From positions 89,474-153,473 of the forward strand of contig CALNHX010003301.1 in the NCBI GenBank assembly GCA_940337035.1: DNA of 64,000 bases. Direction: 5' to 3'. A program made the position numbers and the translations under genes. The stretch comes from Agriotes lineatus. Taxonomy: Eukaryota; Arthropoda; Insecta; Coleoptera; Elateridae. Below the pieces are notes generated by a model. It had not been told where the DNA came from. It saw only the letters and a list, made by a program, of their open reading frames with translations, and searched no databases. This document shows, piece after piece, positions 10,741-21,715 of this stretch (position 1 is its first letter; each line of letters begins with the position of its first letter).

Positions 10741-11460
10741 CAAGTCATCGTAAGGTAAAATTTGAGATTGTAAAACAAAGGTTAGTTATACCAGTTGGGA
10801 CATCACCAAGGAGTTTTAACCACGGTAACTGTGGTGTGAGTAATTTAATCAAAACATTGAAATTTATTTCTAAACCCTTATTGACATTTGTGAAGTTTAA
10901 AATCGTTGAATAATATTTAGTTATTATACCATTTTGGACATCACCAATGAATTTTAACCATAGTAACTGTGGTGTGATGGATTTAACCAAAAAGTTGACA
11001 TTTAATTGTAAAACATTATCAATGTATGTGAAATTTAAGAACGTTAAATAGTATTTAGATATTACACCATTTTGGATATCGCCAATGAATTCTAACCATA
11101 ATAACTGTGGTGTGAGTATTTTAACCAAAAAGTTAAAATTTATTTGTAAAACTTTATCGACGTATGTAAAGTTTAAGATCGTTGAATAGTATTTGGTTAT
11201 TACACCATTTTGGACATCACCAATGAATTTTAACCATAGTAACCGTGGTGTGAGTATTTTACCCAAAAAGTTGAAATTTATTTGTAAACCTCTATCAACG
11301 TATGTGAAGTTTAAATTCGTTATATCGTATTTCATTATTACACCAATTTGGACGTCCCCAATGTAATTTAACCAAGATAGCTGTGGTATGAGAATTTTTA
11401 CTAATAAATTGAATTTTATTTGTGAAACATTATAAATTCATTATACTCCATTTTTGATGT
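10741..11460. repeat. 138-bp tandem satellite, about five units
   Basis: The word ACACCAT/ATACCA followed by TTTGGACATC recurs at about 10788, 10926, 11064, 11202 and 11340, a constant step of 138 bp. Each unit also holds AATTTTAACCATAGTAACTG and a TTTATTTGTAAAAC stretch. As 138 is a multiple of three, the minus strand stays open for 196 codons with a 46-residue repeat. I read this as a by-product of the period, not a gene. The first and last units are partial. Confidence 0.92.
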
Positions 11461-11911
11461 ATTGCAGCTTGTGTGGTATAAAGTCTTGGTGTGGAGAGTA
11501 TAAGAGGCACTTTCCAACGGTGTGTTATAGTTTTCGAAAAACTTTTTTGTATCGTCTTTGTGACGTAAGTGTTAAAATTTTGTCGTTTTCATGGCTACGT
11601 TTTCCTTTTTCTTTGGTCTTATTTTAGTAGAAATTGATGACCTAATTTTAGGCAGTCGGCCTTGAAATATTAGCTTAAAATTATCTTTTAATAAGCTGTG
11701 GAATGGATTACTGTTATTTTTTTTTCTTGCACATGGATTTAAGTCGACCACTTGAGTCTTATTTCTGAATAGTAGTGAACATCATACACCTATATAAAGC
11801 AAAAAGAAGATAAAAAGTTACCAGAATACCGAAAAAGCGGAATTCTAAGAAAATAAAAAGTGGTAGTTTGTTTGCGAAAGCTCAGTCAAACAAAGATAGA
11901 TTGTATGAAAA
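11461..11911. other. Unassigned spacer
   Basis: Between the satellite and the unrecognised reading frame. No coding match, clear repeat or TIR was seen. Confidence 0.4.
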
Positions 11912-13430
11912 GTGGTGGTGCAATCCAAAATATCAAACAGAGTGACCAAAACAACAAATCACAAGAGTCTAAAAAAAAAGGATCATCAAATGGTAGGATC
12001 GCCACCAGGAACATCAAAAACACAAGGCACTAGTTCCCCTGATCCAAAAGGTAGAGGACGATACACAAATCCATCAGGTCAGAAATCAACTCCACCTCCT
12101 AAATCAACTTCACCTCCAAATACATTTCAATCTAAAAAAAAATGAATACTAAAGGTAATTCTCAAAAGTCTACCTCTCCAGTAAATCCGGCTAGTACAAC
12201 TACAACAATGAATACTCCGAACACACAAAGAGCTTTTAAAGCACCAATGCCATTACCTGCCACCATCATATCTACTATTCCCATGAACCAAACTGTCAAC
12301 AACACCGGACAGGCTTTTTGTTTATTCTCAGATATAGCATTTGAAGATACAAAAGCAGTTAGTGTTACACTTCCAACGTTACAAGATTATGACAAAATAA
12401 TGGCATTTGATCAAAAAACAATTGAGGCAATAATTCTAAAAGAGCAAAGGAATGCTCTTAAACAGGCTAAGCAGTATCATCTAACTCAAGGTGGTGCACC
12501 ATATGCTTCCATGTTTGGCCTAAACATCTACTTTGGGGATGAAGTGGAATCCAATAAGTTGATAAAGAACAGAATGAATTCAATTGTGCACATAAGCAAC
12601 TTTAATCAAGAATTCAATGTAACATCGTCTTTAGTTGTAAAAATCTTCCTTTTACAGTGATCTTATAATTAGTCAAAAATTTCATTTTTAATTTTTAAGC
12701 ATTTGTCAAAAATTTTCAAAAATTACGAATTCTACAAAAACGGTACAAAATAGAGCGTTAGTTGAAGAGACAAATTTTCTCTAAAATCTTAAGCAGAATT
12801 CAAAAATGTAATAATATACCGGGTGTTCTATTTAAAATAGGAGTTAATAAAAAAAATTAAAAAAAAAACAAAAGAAACCCACTTTAGAAGTATTCAACTG
12901 GAAAATCACCTATCTCACGTCAATGCACATTAAAAATTTAATAAAAATGTGAAGTTTGAAAAAAATCGTTAGAGCCGTTTTTGAAAAAATCGAAAAAAAC
13001 TGAAAAATCACAATAGTAAACACCTACTTCCGGTTATGCGATTTTCTTAAAAGCTTGCTGTCTCATCTACATAGTACACAAAACTTATATATGAAGTTTC
13101 AACGCCATACCTCTTTTCGTTTTTGAGATATTCTGTTCACAGACAGACACACAGACAGACAGACAGACACACAGACCAATGAAAAAAAATATGTTTTTTG
13201 GGATCAGGGGACTCTAAAACGTGAAGATCTGTTGAAAACTCAATTTCGAATTTTTGGGGTGAATCCAATACTTCCTTTATCGTAAAAGGAAGTAAAAACT
13301 GATTTCAAGGATTGTGCTGACTTGTATCGTACCATTCCAATGGAGTTACATTAGCGAAGGTGTGCGGATGTGTCTACCGCAACATTTTATAAAACGTGGT
13401 TAAAATTTGCCACTTTACTAGGCAGAAAGC
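11912..13430 (+). pseudogene. Unrecognised protein, Ser/Thr/Pro-rich N-terminus, split by a frameshift and a MITE
   Basis: A frame from 11912 to 12145 is rich in Pro, Ser and Thr (for example KSTPPPKSTSPPNTF). It overlaps by four bases a frame starting at 12142 (MNTKGNSQKSTSPVNPAST) of the same composition. The switch falls in an A8 run, so I infer one protein with a frameshift. The second part becomes globular (SDIAFEDTKAVSVTLPTLQD; RNALKQAKQYHLTQGGAPYA) and is cut at 12643 by a MITE. After the MITE the same frame resumes at about 13299 and runs with one stop to about 13430. I do not recognise the family; an ORF1/gag-like or virus-derived nucleocapsid-like origin is possible but unsupported by any motif I can see. 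Confidence 0.55.
12644..13292 (+). mobile_element. 649-bp MITE (family A), TAAAAA duplication
   Basis: Ends are CTTCCTTTTAC (left) and GTAAAAGGAAG (right), an exact inverted pair. TAAAAA occurs on both sides (12638-12643 and 13293-13298), and the flanking reading frame resumes across the insertion. It contains an (ACAG)n-like run at about 13138-13178. A second copy is at 51845-52449 and a fragment at about 56237-56300. Confidence 0.85.
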
Positions 13431-13650
13431 TAAGGTTTGTGGAGAAATCGTTTATGCCGAGGTTTTGTGATTAGAATAAGAAATGGCTTTATTTTCTCGG
13501 ATACAGAAAAAAGACGAAGTTCTACTAATATTGTTCTTCCACTTAACCTAATATCACAGAATAAACACCTAACAGACTCAGAAGTAACACTCGCGGCGGC
13601 GCCGAGCAGCCGATCTCAGCTATGGCGGCCACACTGAGCAGATCAAGAAT
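13431..13650. other. Unassigned spacer
   Basis: Contains a short GC-rich patch (GCGGCGGCGCCGAGCAGC near 13593). Nothing coding was recognised. Confidence 0.35.
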
Positions 13651-13779
13651 AATATGTTGGTGGCACCATAAGTCTATGTCAAATTCGAGGCCAGCAGGTT
13701 AGGCTTTGCGTCAGTATGTGTCAAAACTGATGCAAAACCCAACCTGATAACCTCTAATTTGACATAAGCTGTGCTTACA
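13651..13779. mobile_element. Palindromic MITE (family B), copy 1
   Basis: The left arm AATATGTTGGTGGCAC then TAAGTCTATGTCAAATTCGA and GCAGGTTAGG is mirrored by CCAACCTGATAACCTC, TAATTTGACATA and a decayed TGCTTACAA end. Almost the whole element is one inverted repeat. Other copies are at 34671-34782, 45419-45571 and 53517-53626. Confidence 0.85.
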
Positions 13780-13902
13780 ATGTCGTCAGGCACCCTCAAC
13801 TTAAGTTCTGTGTTCAAAGTAAAATCCAAGTTACCAAAGAAAATGAATTGGTAAAGCAACTTAACGATAAGAGTCAACAATCATCTAGAACGGGAAGCTA
13901 GT

Positions 13903-14169
13903 ATGGAGGTTAAAGAGCATTACATAATTCTACATTTCCCAAACGAATTGCGAATGGCGATCGAACATGCTGGAATTGATTTAACAGCCGACAGCATTAA
14001 AACGAAGTTGATGGACATGGAACCTGTAAGGAATGCAGGAAATGCATTTGTTGGCGAGAAGTTCAACAAAGGCAGATATACAGTTGCAAGAAATGCGGAT
14101 AGATCAAATGCGGGTAGTTCAAATGCAACTGTCAACAATATCAAAATCTTTAAAGTTGAAATTAAATGA
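13903..14169 (+). pseudogene. Copia-type gag fragment
   Basis: The frame reads HYIILHFPNELRMAIEHAG followed by IDLTADSIKTKLMDME. This matches the Copia gag (UBN2-type) pattern of a LPxEY-like segment, an alpha-helical A-hE-x-G block, then the (L/I)TxDxIKxKLLDxE motif. The downstream part is Asn/Gly-rich where a zinc knuckle would be expected, but no CCHC box is visible. No LTR, protease or integrase was found nearby, so this is an isolated remnant. The family call rests on this one motif block. Confidence 0.65.
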
Positions 14170-14187
14170 TCAATTTAAGTAAAGGAT

Positions 14188-14604
14188 TTAGGGGAAGCTA
14201 AGCAGTGTTTTGTCATGTCCATAATTATTCACTAATCTTAAAAGTCTCTGTGCACTATCGCGATATATTCTTCGACTTATGGTGTGTTGTTGACCGCTGG
14301 CATATTGTTCTATCCGTAATTCGTTCAAACTCTGCTCCCTCTTTAATGCCGAAATAAATTTCCAGATGTTAAGACCACATAAATTCGGGCAAAACATTTT
14401 CGAAAAATTGCGGTTCGAGGAACTTGTATTTCGAGAAAAGTTACATTCGAGCAATTTGATTTTCGAGCAATTGATTTCGAGCAATTGATTTCGAGCAATT
14501 GCATTCGAGGAATTTGCCGTAGACGAATTGCCTCGCACCACACGATACTCCATTTTTACATGCAAATTCAGATAAAGTTGACAAAACAGACGTTTCTGTA
14601 CCAT
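14188..14604 (-). pseudogene. FLYWCH/MULE-type transposase C-terminal fragment
   Basis: On the minus strand the protein ends LNIWKFISALKREQSLNELR, then IEQYASGQQHTISRRIYRDS and AQRLLRLVNNYG. This resembles the C-terminal helical region of MULE transposases associated with FLYWCH domains (NIWxFIxxLKxEQ ... GxxxxxxxxxYxxxxxRLxxIV). Upstream on the same strand, three loose copies of a TTTCGAGCAATTGA unit (14453-14500 on the plus strand) have expanded into the frame. No catalytic region is present. Confidence 0.6.
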
Positions 14605-15765
14605 CAGAAAAAAGACAACAGACGAACTAGACGAAGACTGTCTACTTGATGGGGCAGTAGAATAAGGGCACCTATCCCCTCCACTTTTTATTTGATTCGC
14701 GGATTCGCGTCAGATGAAGTGGAGTGGGACGGCAAGGGAACAGTCAGCATCAAAGGTGAAATTTTAACGAATTCTGATTTTATTACTTGCAGCCTTTTTA
14801 ATTTGAAATGTTGTGCACCTTAAACTAGTTTTGTAAATTGGCTAGGGGATTTTTAGAAAATAAGACATTCAGCTGTACATTTATTTTTATATTATTAAGT
14901 ATTATACGAAATAAGAACAATATATTTGTTTATTACAAAGTGTTTGTGTTTTTTATTTCCACTGCTTTTATTTTTCACGAATCTGCAATAATTACAAAAT
15001 TTTAAAGCTAAAATATTGGTATTTGAAGTTATTTTACAGATACAAAGTGTAAAATTTCAAAAAATCAACCTACGATTTCATAATAGCGTGATATAATTTA
15101 AAAAATTGTGATTTCTTTTAATTTTGAGCGATGCATTTTATAAAAAAGTGTAAAATGTTTGCAAAATCATGTTTAGAAATAACTATAAAACTGATTTTAC
15201 ATCATTTCCTTATTATTATAAAATCGTTTTGTAAAACGAATTGTTATCATTTTAAGGGAGATGGTGTGTAATTGCAGGTTTTTTATTAAAATTTCATCGG
15301 GTGTTGAATTAAATGTCATTTTTTGTATAATTTATGTGACATGATGTCATTTTTTTTAAAAAATTTAAGTGAGATGATGTGGTAATTGCATGATTTTTGT
15401 TCAAATTTGAGTTAATTTGTGGTCAACACATACATATTTAATCAGTTGTACTAATAAATTGAAAGCTATATGAATATCTGTGCACCCAAGTTGTTTTTGT
15501 ACAAATTCGAAGGTCCTGAGAAAACAAATGCACTGTCATCGTGGGAATCTGCCTGCGGGTACTTAAAAGTCGTTACATTATTTTCGCACGAGAAATGGTA
15601 AAGTTTATGCCTAATAAATAAACGTTTTGCATTATTTTTTAATGTCTATAATTTTGAATGTTGAAAATAATTATTTTAATTCGCGAAAGCCGCGGCGGCC
15701 ATTTTTGATGAAAATATATGTATGTTGACCGCGCCGGCCCCAAGTCTTGTCATACGCATCGCCAT

Positions 15766-16404
15766 TTATTTTATAGTTGTGAAACTGCTTTGCCTATAAT
15801 TTTTCAAACGCTGTTTATTGTAATTACTTTGAAGAGGCTAATTTGAAATTGCGTTTTACAAGAAAACTAGATTCTGTGTATTTAGTTTTAAAAAATTTCT
15901 CTGCACACCTTTTTTATAAATCACACTAGTCAAATTAAAATAAAGCACTAGCCTTTGGCGAGGGTCGGCATCGATATGACAGCTTAATAATAATTTTCAA
16001 ATTACATAACTCTAACTTGTTGCAATTTTAGTAAGATTTGAATAAAAAAACACGCAATTTCATTGAAAAATGCTCTATTACCATCATCTCGACAAGCAAA
16101 ATTTCAGTTAAGTAGACGGTGTGCATTTTTATTACAAACGGCAACCATTCAAAAATACCTATTGAAACAAAAAGTAACGACATATCAAATACCGTTATTT
16201 TAGCTACACTTCCCAAAACTTTCGTTTTACAAAAAACGCTTTATAATAACGAAAATGATGTAAGCACAGTTTTAGAGTTATTTTTAATCATAATTTTGCA
16301 AATGTTTTACACCTCACCCTTTATTTTATATTTGAGAAACTGCTTTGCCTATAATTTTAAGCGCCTTGTATTATAATTAATTTGAAGAGGCTAATTTGAA
16401 ATTG
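15766..16404 (+). repeat. Pair of about 85-bp direct repeats within the 3.4-kb element
   Basis: Copy 1 at about 15766-15852 and copy 2 at about 16319-16404 share GAAACTGCTTTGCCTATAAT and GAAGAGGCTAATTTGAAATT with a few differences between. The 470 bp separating them has no recognised content. Confidence 0.8.
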
Positions 16405-16644
16405 TGGATCTTGCCATTCTCTCTTCGAAAATTGAATTTCCAATTGTGATATAAAAAGTAAGATGGCGTGGCAAGCAGAAGCCTGCAAGCTTACATGGAC
16501 GACTTTGAAAAGTAGCCGAAACACGGTAGCTGAAGCAACGCAACCCCCCTTCTTACCTATATGAGAATGATTCTTGTTACATTTCTGGCCCCGGTGCGTT
16601 GGTTTTATACAAAGCCGTGCGTCATGCCTAATAGCTGCATCGAC

Positions 16645-16716
16645 TTGTTAGCGCAGACAAGCTGATCCCTGCAGATTCGGTGATATCATAGCAAATTGCT
16701 TTGTCTGCGCTAACAA
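16645..16716. repeat. Perfect 16-bp hairpin
   Basis: TTGTTAGCGCAGACAA (16645-16660) and TTGTCTGCGCTAACAA (16701-16716) are exact inverted repeats with a 40-base loop. It could be a tiny MITE or a subterminal structure of the host element. Confidence 0.75.
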
Positions 16717-17134
16717 CCAAGTGAAAGCCTGCATTTCAAGGCTTCAAATTGTACAAAAGCAAATATATGATAAGCATTTTTAAAAACAGTCACGGTTCAT
16801 TAAATTAAACATATTCTACATTTCTTAAATATGCTATATGAATAATGGACAGACGATTCATAATTGTTATTTATTTAGCGTATGGCGATTCATAATTGTA
16901 TAAATACGTAATCAAACTGTTCTAGCATTTCTTAGAAATTTCGCGCGAATTCGTAACATTCCGCAGCAATAATTAGGATCATACGACGTAATGCCTCTTT
17001 GAGATTTATTATCAGTTACACCGGCATGTGGCAGTTTTGTTAAATACATTTTCTTTTTATTATAGAATCAAACTACGTCCATTTAATTCTTTTAAAATTA
17101 CAGAGCTATAATATTACAAAAGGCATCGCTCTGG

Positions 17135-17206
17135 CGACTAAAATTCAGTCGAAAATAATATTTAAAATTTCGACTAAAATTCAGTCGAAAATAACATTTA
17201 AAATTT
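17135..17206 (+). repeat. 36-bp tandem duplication
   Basis: The unit CGACTAAAATTCAGTCGAAA plus an AT-rich tail occurs twice with a 36-bp step. Each unit contains its own small palindrome (CGACT ... AGTCG). Confidence 0.8.
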
Positions 17207-17465
17207 ATTATAATACGCTCGCGACGCGAATGACTTTATGTTTAATTCCTTTAACCTCAACCAACAGTTGCAGGAAATAAATAATTAATTCTAGCAAAAC
17301 CACTTACAAACCCAATTTTTTTAAATTATTATCAACCTTTTAATACCATAGACGATGCAATTCCATTCTTATAATTTATAATTTTCAAAAAATATTTAGT
17401 TTTAAAAATATGGGCGCGAGACGTCAGAACAGTGAACTGGATTTCCGCTATACACATTAAAATCT

Positions 17466-17560
17466 GTAGCGGCTCCGTGGTATCGTGGCATACACGGTTG
17501 CAGCTAATTGTGAACACGAACGTAGAGGGTTCAAATCCAGGTCGGCCAGAGATTTTTTTA
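17466..17560 (+). mobile_element. tRNA-like SINE head
   Basis: TGGTATCGTGGCATACACG (A-box position) and AGGGTTCAAATCCAGGTC (B box GGTTCAAATCC) are about 40 bp apart, as in RNA polymerase III promoters. No stable tRNA cloverleaf or acceptor stem is evident, so I call a SINE head and not a tRNA gene. The 3' boundary of the SINE is unclear. Confidence 0.55.
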
Positions 17561-17921
17561 AATATAAACATCCATCCTGTGAATGCAGGAGAGAGACAAC
17601 CAACACCCAACGAGTACAAGACAGCCAGATTTACCAGTTTGAAATTCAAATATTTGCGCGAAAATTGAAATTAAAACGGCAGTCGCGAGAAATGCGCGCG
17701 CAGAAAAACCAAGATGGCCGAACCCCGGGAAGTTTAAATTCAAAAAATGGAACTTAGAAAAAAATCTGAAAAATTTCAAATTCAAATATTCGCGCGAAAA
17801 TTGAAATTAAGATGGCCGCCGCGTAATTCCAGAAGCAAATTAAAAAATAGCCGCCGCGTAATTTAATCAGTAGCTAATGCGTAATTTAAGCAGTAGTACA
17901 TATCAAAATTAATTAGAGCAA

Positions 17922-18000
17922 TCCGCGGATTTAATTAGGTCAAACCGCGGATTTAATTGGGTCAATCCGCGGATTTAATTCGCGGATTAATTGGGTCATT
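17922..18000 (+). repeat. Tandem CCGCGGATTTAATT repeat near the right TIR
   Basis: The word CCGCGGATTTAATT recurs three times at about 22-bp steps, followed by shortened versions that run into the TIR itself. The arrangement resembles subterminal transposase-binding repeats, which is an inference. Confidence 0.75.
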
Positions 18001-18069
18001 TAATTTGATACCGCGAATTAAACCGCGAATTAAATAAAAAGTGGAGGGGATAGATGCCCTTATTCTACT

Positions 18070-18500
18070 TGGGTCTTTTGAAAATATAGACGAGCGTTAC
18101 ATTAATGATGTGCTCAATAGTAATATAACAAGGGCGAGACATACTTACCGATAATTTTGCACACGCCAAGGGTCGAGTGCCCGAGGGCAGTTTTCTAAGG
18201 GCAATCAGCACGATGATTCTTGGCACGGGTAAAATTATATGTAAGTGTGTCGCCCGCGTTTATATTTTGAAGATTATTACACAAAACCCGTATACGAATT
18301 ATGGTTTAAAATTGATCTAATAAACTCGAATTGCTTGTTTCTTGCATTTCTATTTCTGATACCATCTACGGGGTCGATAATCATCCCTAGGGCGCTTATT
18401 GCTTGATAAGCAGCCCACGGGCGCTTATCAGGTAATCAGCCCGGGATTGGTCGATTTTCAAAAAATGCATGGTCCTCATTGGATATCAGTCATGTGACAG
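18070..18500. other. Spacer with small palindromes
   Basis: Contains GGGCGCTTAT ... ATAAGCAGCCC-type inverted words near 18390-18440 and GC-rich patches, but no coding match. Confidence 0.4.
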
Positions 18501-18971
18501 TTGTGTGTAATAATCGGGTATATTGCTGGGTTCATAGTGAAAACTTTAATGCAAACATTATCTTGCGGCATTTGCATTGATTTAATACAGTCAACTGAAT
18601 TTTTTTCTCAGTTACAAGACATTAAAAATCGAGGTGGTTTATCTACTGCTTCCAAAGATGTTATAACTTTATGCAAACTGGCAGAAATGAATTTCAAAAC
18701 GTTTTATCAAGAATTTCAATTAAAAAATAAAGGTTCAACAGTAGATGCTCTCGTAGCAAGGACACTTCGGAATGTGTCAACGCCACTATTGGCTGATGAA
18801 AACCATGCACTGGAACAATCAGTTTTAAATGACCACCGGTTTATGTTAATGAAAATGATTAGTAAACTACATTTTATATCGCGAATTCGTCATTATTGCG
18901 TTTCCCAAAGAGAAAGTACAAAAAGAATTAGGCATAAATTAACAAAAACCATACTTTTTTGTCACCAGTAA
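18501..18971 (+). pseudogene. THAP9/P-element-like transposase C-terminal fragment
   Basis: The frame reads IIGYIAGFIVKTLMQTLSCG, a conserved C-terminal segment of P-element/THAP9 transposases. It continues with a CGIC cysteine pair, RGGLSTASKDVITLCKLAEM, and ends HYCVSQRESTKRIRHKLTKT followed by ILFCHQ and a natural stop. It is open for about 150 codons, so this end is far less decayed than the copy at 2985-6720. The THAP finger and catalytic parts are absent upstream, so this is a 5'-truncated copy. Confidence 0.85.
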
Positions 18972-19611
18972 ACGCAAATTGTATATACTGTAATAAATGT
19001 GATATACAAATTTTTACCATTTCATGTCATTAAAATAGAAAATTTTCTTGGGATAAACAAATTTTTTCAAGGACTGGGCCCTCTGACGCTTGATACGCTA
19101 CTGAGCGCCAAGGACAGAGCGTTCTCAAGTCATATGCGTTCTCTTTCTATCCCGTTTGGCTCGCGCAGCTCTGACTAGCAGTCCATTTCTATATGTCGAT
19201 CAATGTACCCAATTGGGAACATAATAAAAATAATTATTTTATTAAGATTAACTATGAAATTTTCCGTAACCCCACGGTGTACCCACTTAAGAACGTCCAA
19301 TTTTTATGTTGGACTACTGGCTACACGGCGGAGCCATCAATTTCGTCCGTAATAAATTTATATCGTAAACAAGTCCTAACCTACAAAAACAGTCAGAACG
19401 CACCGTTGTGATTTTCATGTTATTTGACAAAAAAACGTTTCTTATTCCAATTTTTTTCTAGTTTTGTAATTGTTGTAAATGACACTTGGTAAATAGTTTG
19501 AAGCCCTTGTAGGTCGTACCTGTTGTGTCACGTGCCACTAAAGTAGCATTCCCGATTGGGAACGGCGTGCACATAGTGATTATTTTTTTTATATTTGCAA
19601 AATTAGGAAAT
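18972..19611. other. Spacer, possible 5' terminal region of piggyBac-like element 2
   Basis: Contains short palindromic words CCCAATTGGGAAC (about 19209) and CCCGATTGGGAAC (about 19552) shortly before the piggyBac reading frame. piggyBac-like ends often carry such internal palindromes, but no TTAA boundary was fixed. Confidence 0.4.
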
Positions 19612-20986
19612 ATGGATGCAGAAGCTGGAATCAGCATTAGGACGCTCTATGGAACCAAAACACGTACTGTTGTTTGCCCGGCTATTCCTTCAGATAGTGA
19701 AGAATCAATTTTGGAATCGGATCCTGAACAAGCACACCCTAAGTCGATGGTTTTTGAAGAAGACGTTCAAGAATGGGATAGTGAGGATGAGAGACCTCTT
19801 GGAGAAATGTTTCCAGAACCAGAGGATGAAGACGAGACACCTCTTGCTGCAAGGAAGGTAAAACCTGCACGATCTAAAACTAAAGCTCTAGCTCTAAAAT
19901 GGACAGAAATGAGTAGTACCACCGAGTATGAGTCCATAAAGTTCACCGGTAACTCAAACTTACCTAACAATATATCTGATCTGACAACCCCACTAGCCAT
20001 TTTCAACTATTTCTTCGATGATGATTTTATACAGAATATAGTAGATATGACAATATTATAGTGTCCAAACAATACCTGCAAAACCCATAACTAGTAAAGC
20101 CAAAATTCGCCGTTTTTTGGGAATGTAGATTTGGATGTCCCTAATGAAACAACCCTCTACCCGACGATACCGAGCTTCACAAACGTATACTCCACAAATA
20201 GCTGAAGTTATGCCAACAAATCGATTTCAAAAAATTAAAAGTTCTCTCCATTTCACCAACAATCTAAATATGAATAAAGTAAATAAAATTAATCCAGTTA
20301 TAGATCATCTAAATACAAAATTTCAGTCAATTCCCATGGAAGAAAATCTGTCTGCAGATGAACAAATAATCCCAATTAAAGGGAGGACTATTTTAACAAT
20401 CTGCCTTTGCTGGCACATCTCAAGAAACGGGATATCCACTCAGTTGCAACTATCAGGTCAAATCGACTAAAGAACTGCACAATGCCAACAAATAAGAAAA
20501 TGCAACACCGCGGAAGGGGACTTCAGTTGAGAAGAACACCACTATAGAGAACACCAACGTAACTGCGGTTAACTGGTTCCACAATAAAGCTGTCTCTCTG
20601 GTTTCGGCGTTTGCTGGCACTAACCCAATACAATCTGTCAAAACATTTTTCAAATCAGAAAACGCAAAAAGGATATACCGTGTCCAGATATTACAAAGGT
20701 GTATAATAAGCACATGGGTGGAGTGGACCTGCAAGATTACCTAATAGGTCGGTATCCAATACCCCTTATTGAAGAAACTATTTGCAATTCGTGATTATTG
20801 TACAGAAGAATTGCAAACCAGAGACCAGAAAACGACGATGTAAACTCCAAAATAAGTTTGCTTGATTTCAAGACACAGGTGGCAGTAGCCTTATGGAAGG
20901 AACCAGGCGAGACAAGAAAACGCCGGGGCCCCCCAAGTCTTCAGACTGAACCTCCATACACCCGATCGCCAACGCTGCAAAAATAA
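19612..20986 (+). pseudogene. piggyBac-like transposase 2
   Basis: An ATG at 19612 opens MDAEAGISIRTLYGTKTRTV and a long acidic N-terminus (EWDSEDERPLGEMFPEPEDE). The PGBD core begins with TTPLAIFNYFFDDDFIQNIV. After a break near 20061 it continues as NRFQKIKSSLHFTNNLN and SIPMEENLSADEQIIPIKGR, matching PGBD. Internal deletions remove much of the catalytic core. The segment VYNKHMGGVDLQDYLIGRYP (about 20697) is the conserved C-terminal block, followed by SLLDFKTQVAVALWKE. No C-terminal cysteine cluster is seen. It is non-functional. Confidence 0.9.
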
Positions 20987-21305
20987 CAACTCCAACTGCA
21001 AAGGAAAAAAGTCGGTTGATGTACGAAAAATGTAAAGTTCACTGAATAAAAATGCTTGAACGTTCAGAAATAATTGAAGAGTGTAAATTCAAAAGGGCCT
21101 CAATGCCAATTTTACTGATTTTGAGTTAAGGTCGTAAACGTGGTCTATGAGCCAAGCCCAATAACATACACAGTGGTCTATGTGCCATTAGTTGTGGTGG
21201 GGGTATTGCGAGCAGGCAAAGTTGGTGATAGGTCTAACTCCGCGCATCTGTTTTAAAGCAAAAGGGTCTCAAGTGCCATACAAAACACATGCATTCATAT
21301 GCAAA
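20987..21305. other. Unassigned spacer
   Basis: Between the second piggyBac and the DDE-like gene fragment. No coding match or repeat boundary was recognised. Confidence 0.35.
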
Positions 21306-21715
21306 ATGGAGTTCACGGAAGCACATGTGGGTGAAAATAGTGTAGAAAAACGTAATAAATAAAGAAGTGAGAGTGTCAACCAAGAGCGAAAAAGACTAAG
21401 ATTAAGTGGGTTACAACATACCAACTATAAAAAACATGTCATACCAGCGAAACAACCCTTTTCTGAGGTAAGTAATACACCTAACCTAAAAGTGCTCCCT
21501 ATTAAGGAGTGTCCCCTTTATATTAACTGTAAATGCAAATACCAGTGCAAGCTTCTAACACAAGAGCATCTGAAGTATTTACATTCGCATTACTACCAAA
21601 TTGGAAACTGAAAAAATGGGTACATATCTTCTGGGGTTAATTCAGGTGGGCAAAATTAGAACACGTCACGATTCATACGGAAATGTAGATGCCAGTCGCC
21701 GTCAGATATCGGTTT
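21306..21715 (+). pseudogene. Insect-type DDE-like gene, block 1 (N-terminus)
   Basis: An ATG at 21306 begins MEFTEAHVGENSVEKRNK, then a stop, then (same frame) ERKRLRLSGLQHTNYKKHVI, CPLYINCKCKYQCKLLTQEH and YLHSHYYQIGN. The basic R-x-x-G segment and the C-x-C-x3-C cluster resemble the N-terminal region of a protein family expanded in insect genomes that I associate with transposons but cannot name. A shifted frame near 21650 gives VGKIRTRHDSYGNVDASRRQ, another family-like segment. The block is followed by 1.6 kb of unrelated sequence before the gene resumes at 23310. Confidence 0.6.

Larger units (their letters stand above)
14656..18069. mobile_element. 3.4-kb non-autonomous element with 47-bp TIRs
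   Basis: The left end AGTAGAATAAGGGCACC then TATCCCCTCCACTTTTTATT is matched in reverse complement at the right end (TGCCCTTATTCTACT at about 18055-18069), with about 45 of 47 bases agreeing. The interior has no transposase I can recognise. It is AT-rich and packed with short repeats: a duplicated 85-bp block, a 36-bp tandem, a tRNA-like SINE head and a CCGCGGATTTAATT tandem near the right end. I could not define a target duplication. Confidence 0.75.

Noticed and set aside
10745..11335. A 196-codon minus-strand open frame encoding a repeat protein
   Set aside because: It is the direct consequence of a 138-bp satellite period; no start context, no conserved domain, and the frame exists only because 138 is divisible by three.
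13138..13178. CRISPR-like short repeats
   Set aside because: This is an (ACAG)n microsatellite inside a MITE; there are no spacers, and the DNA is of insect type.
17466..17550. Possible tRNA gene with A and B boxes
   Set aside because: No complete cloverleaf or acceptor stem could be drawn; the setting inside a transposon suggests a SINE head.
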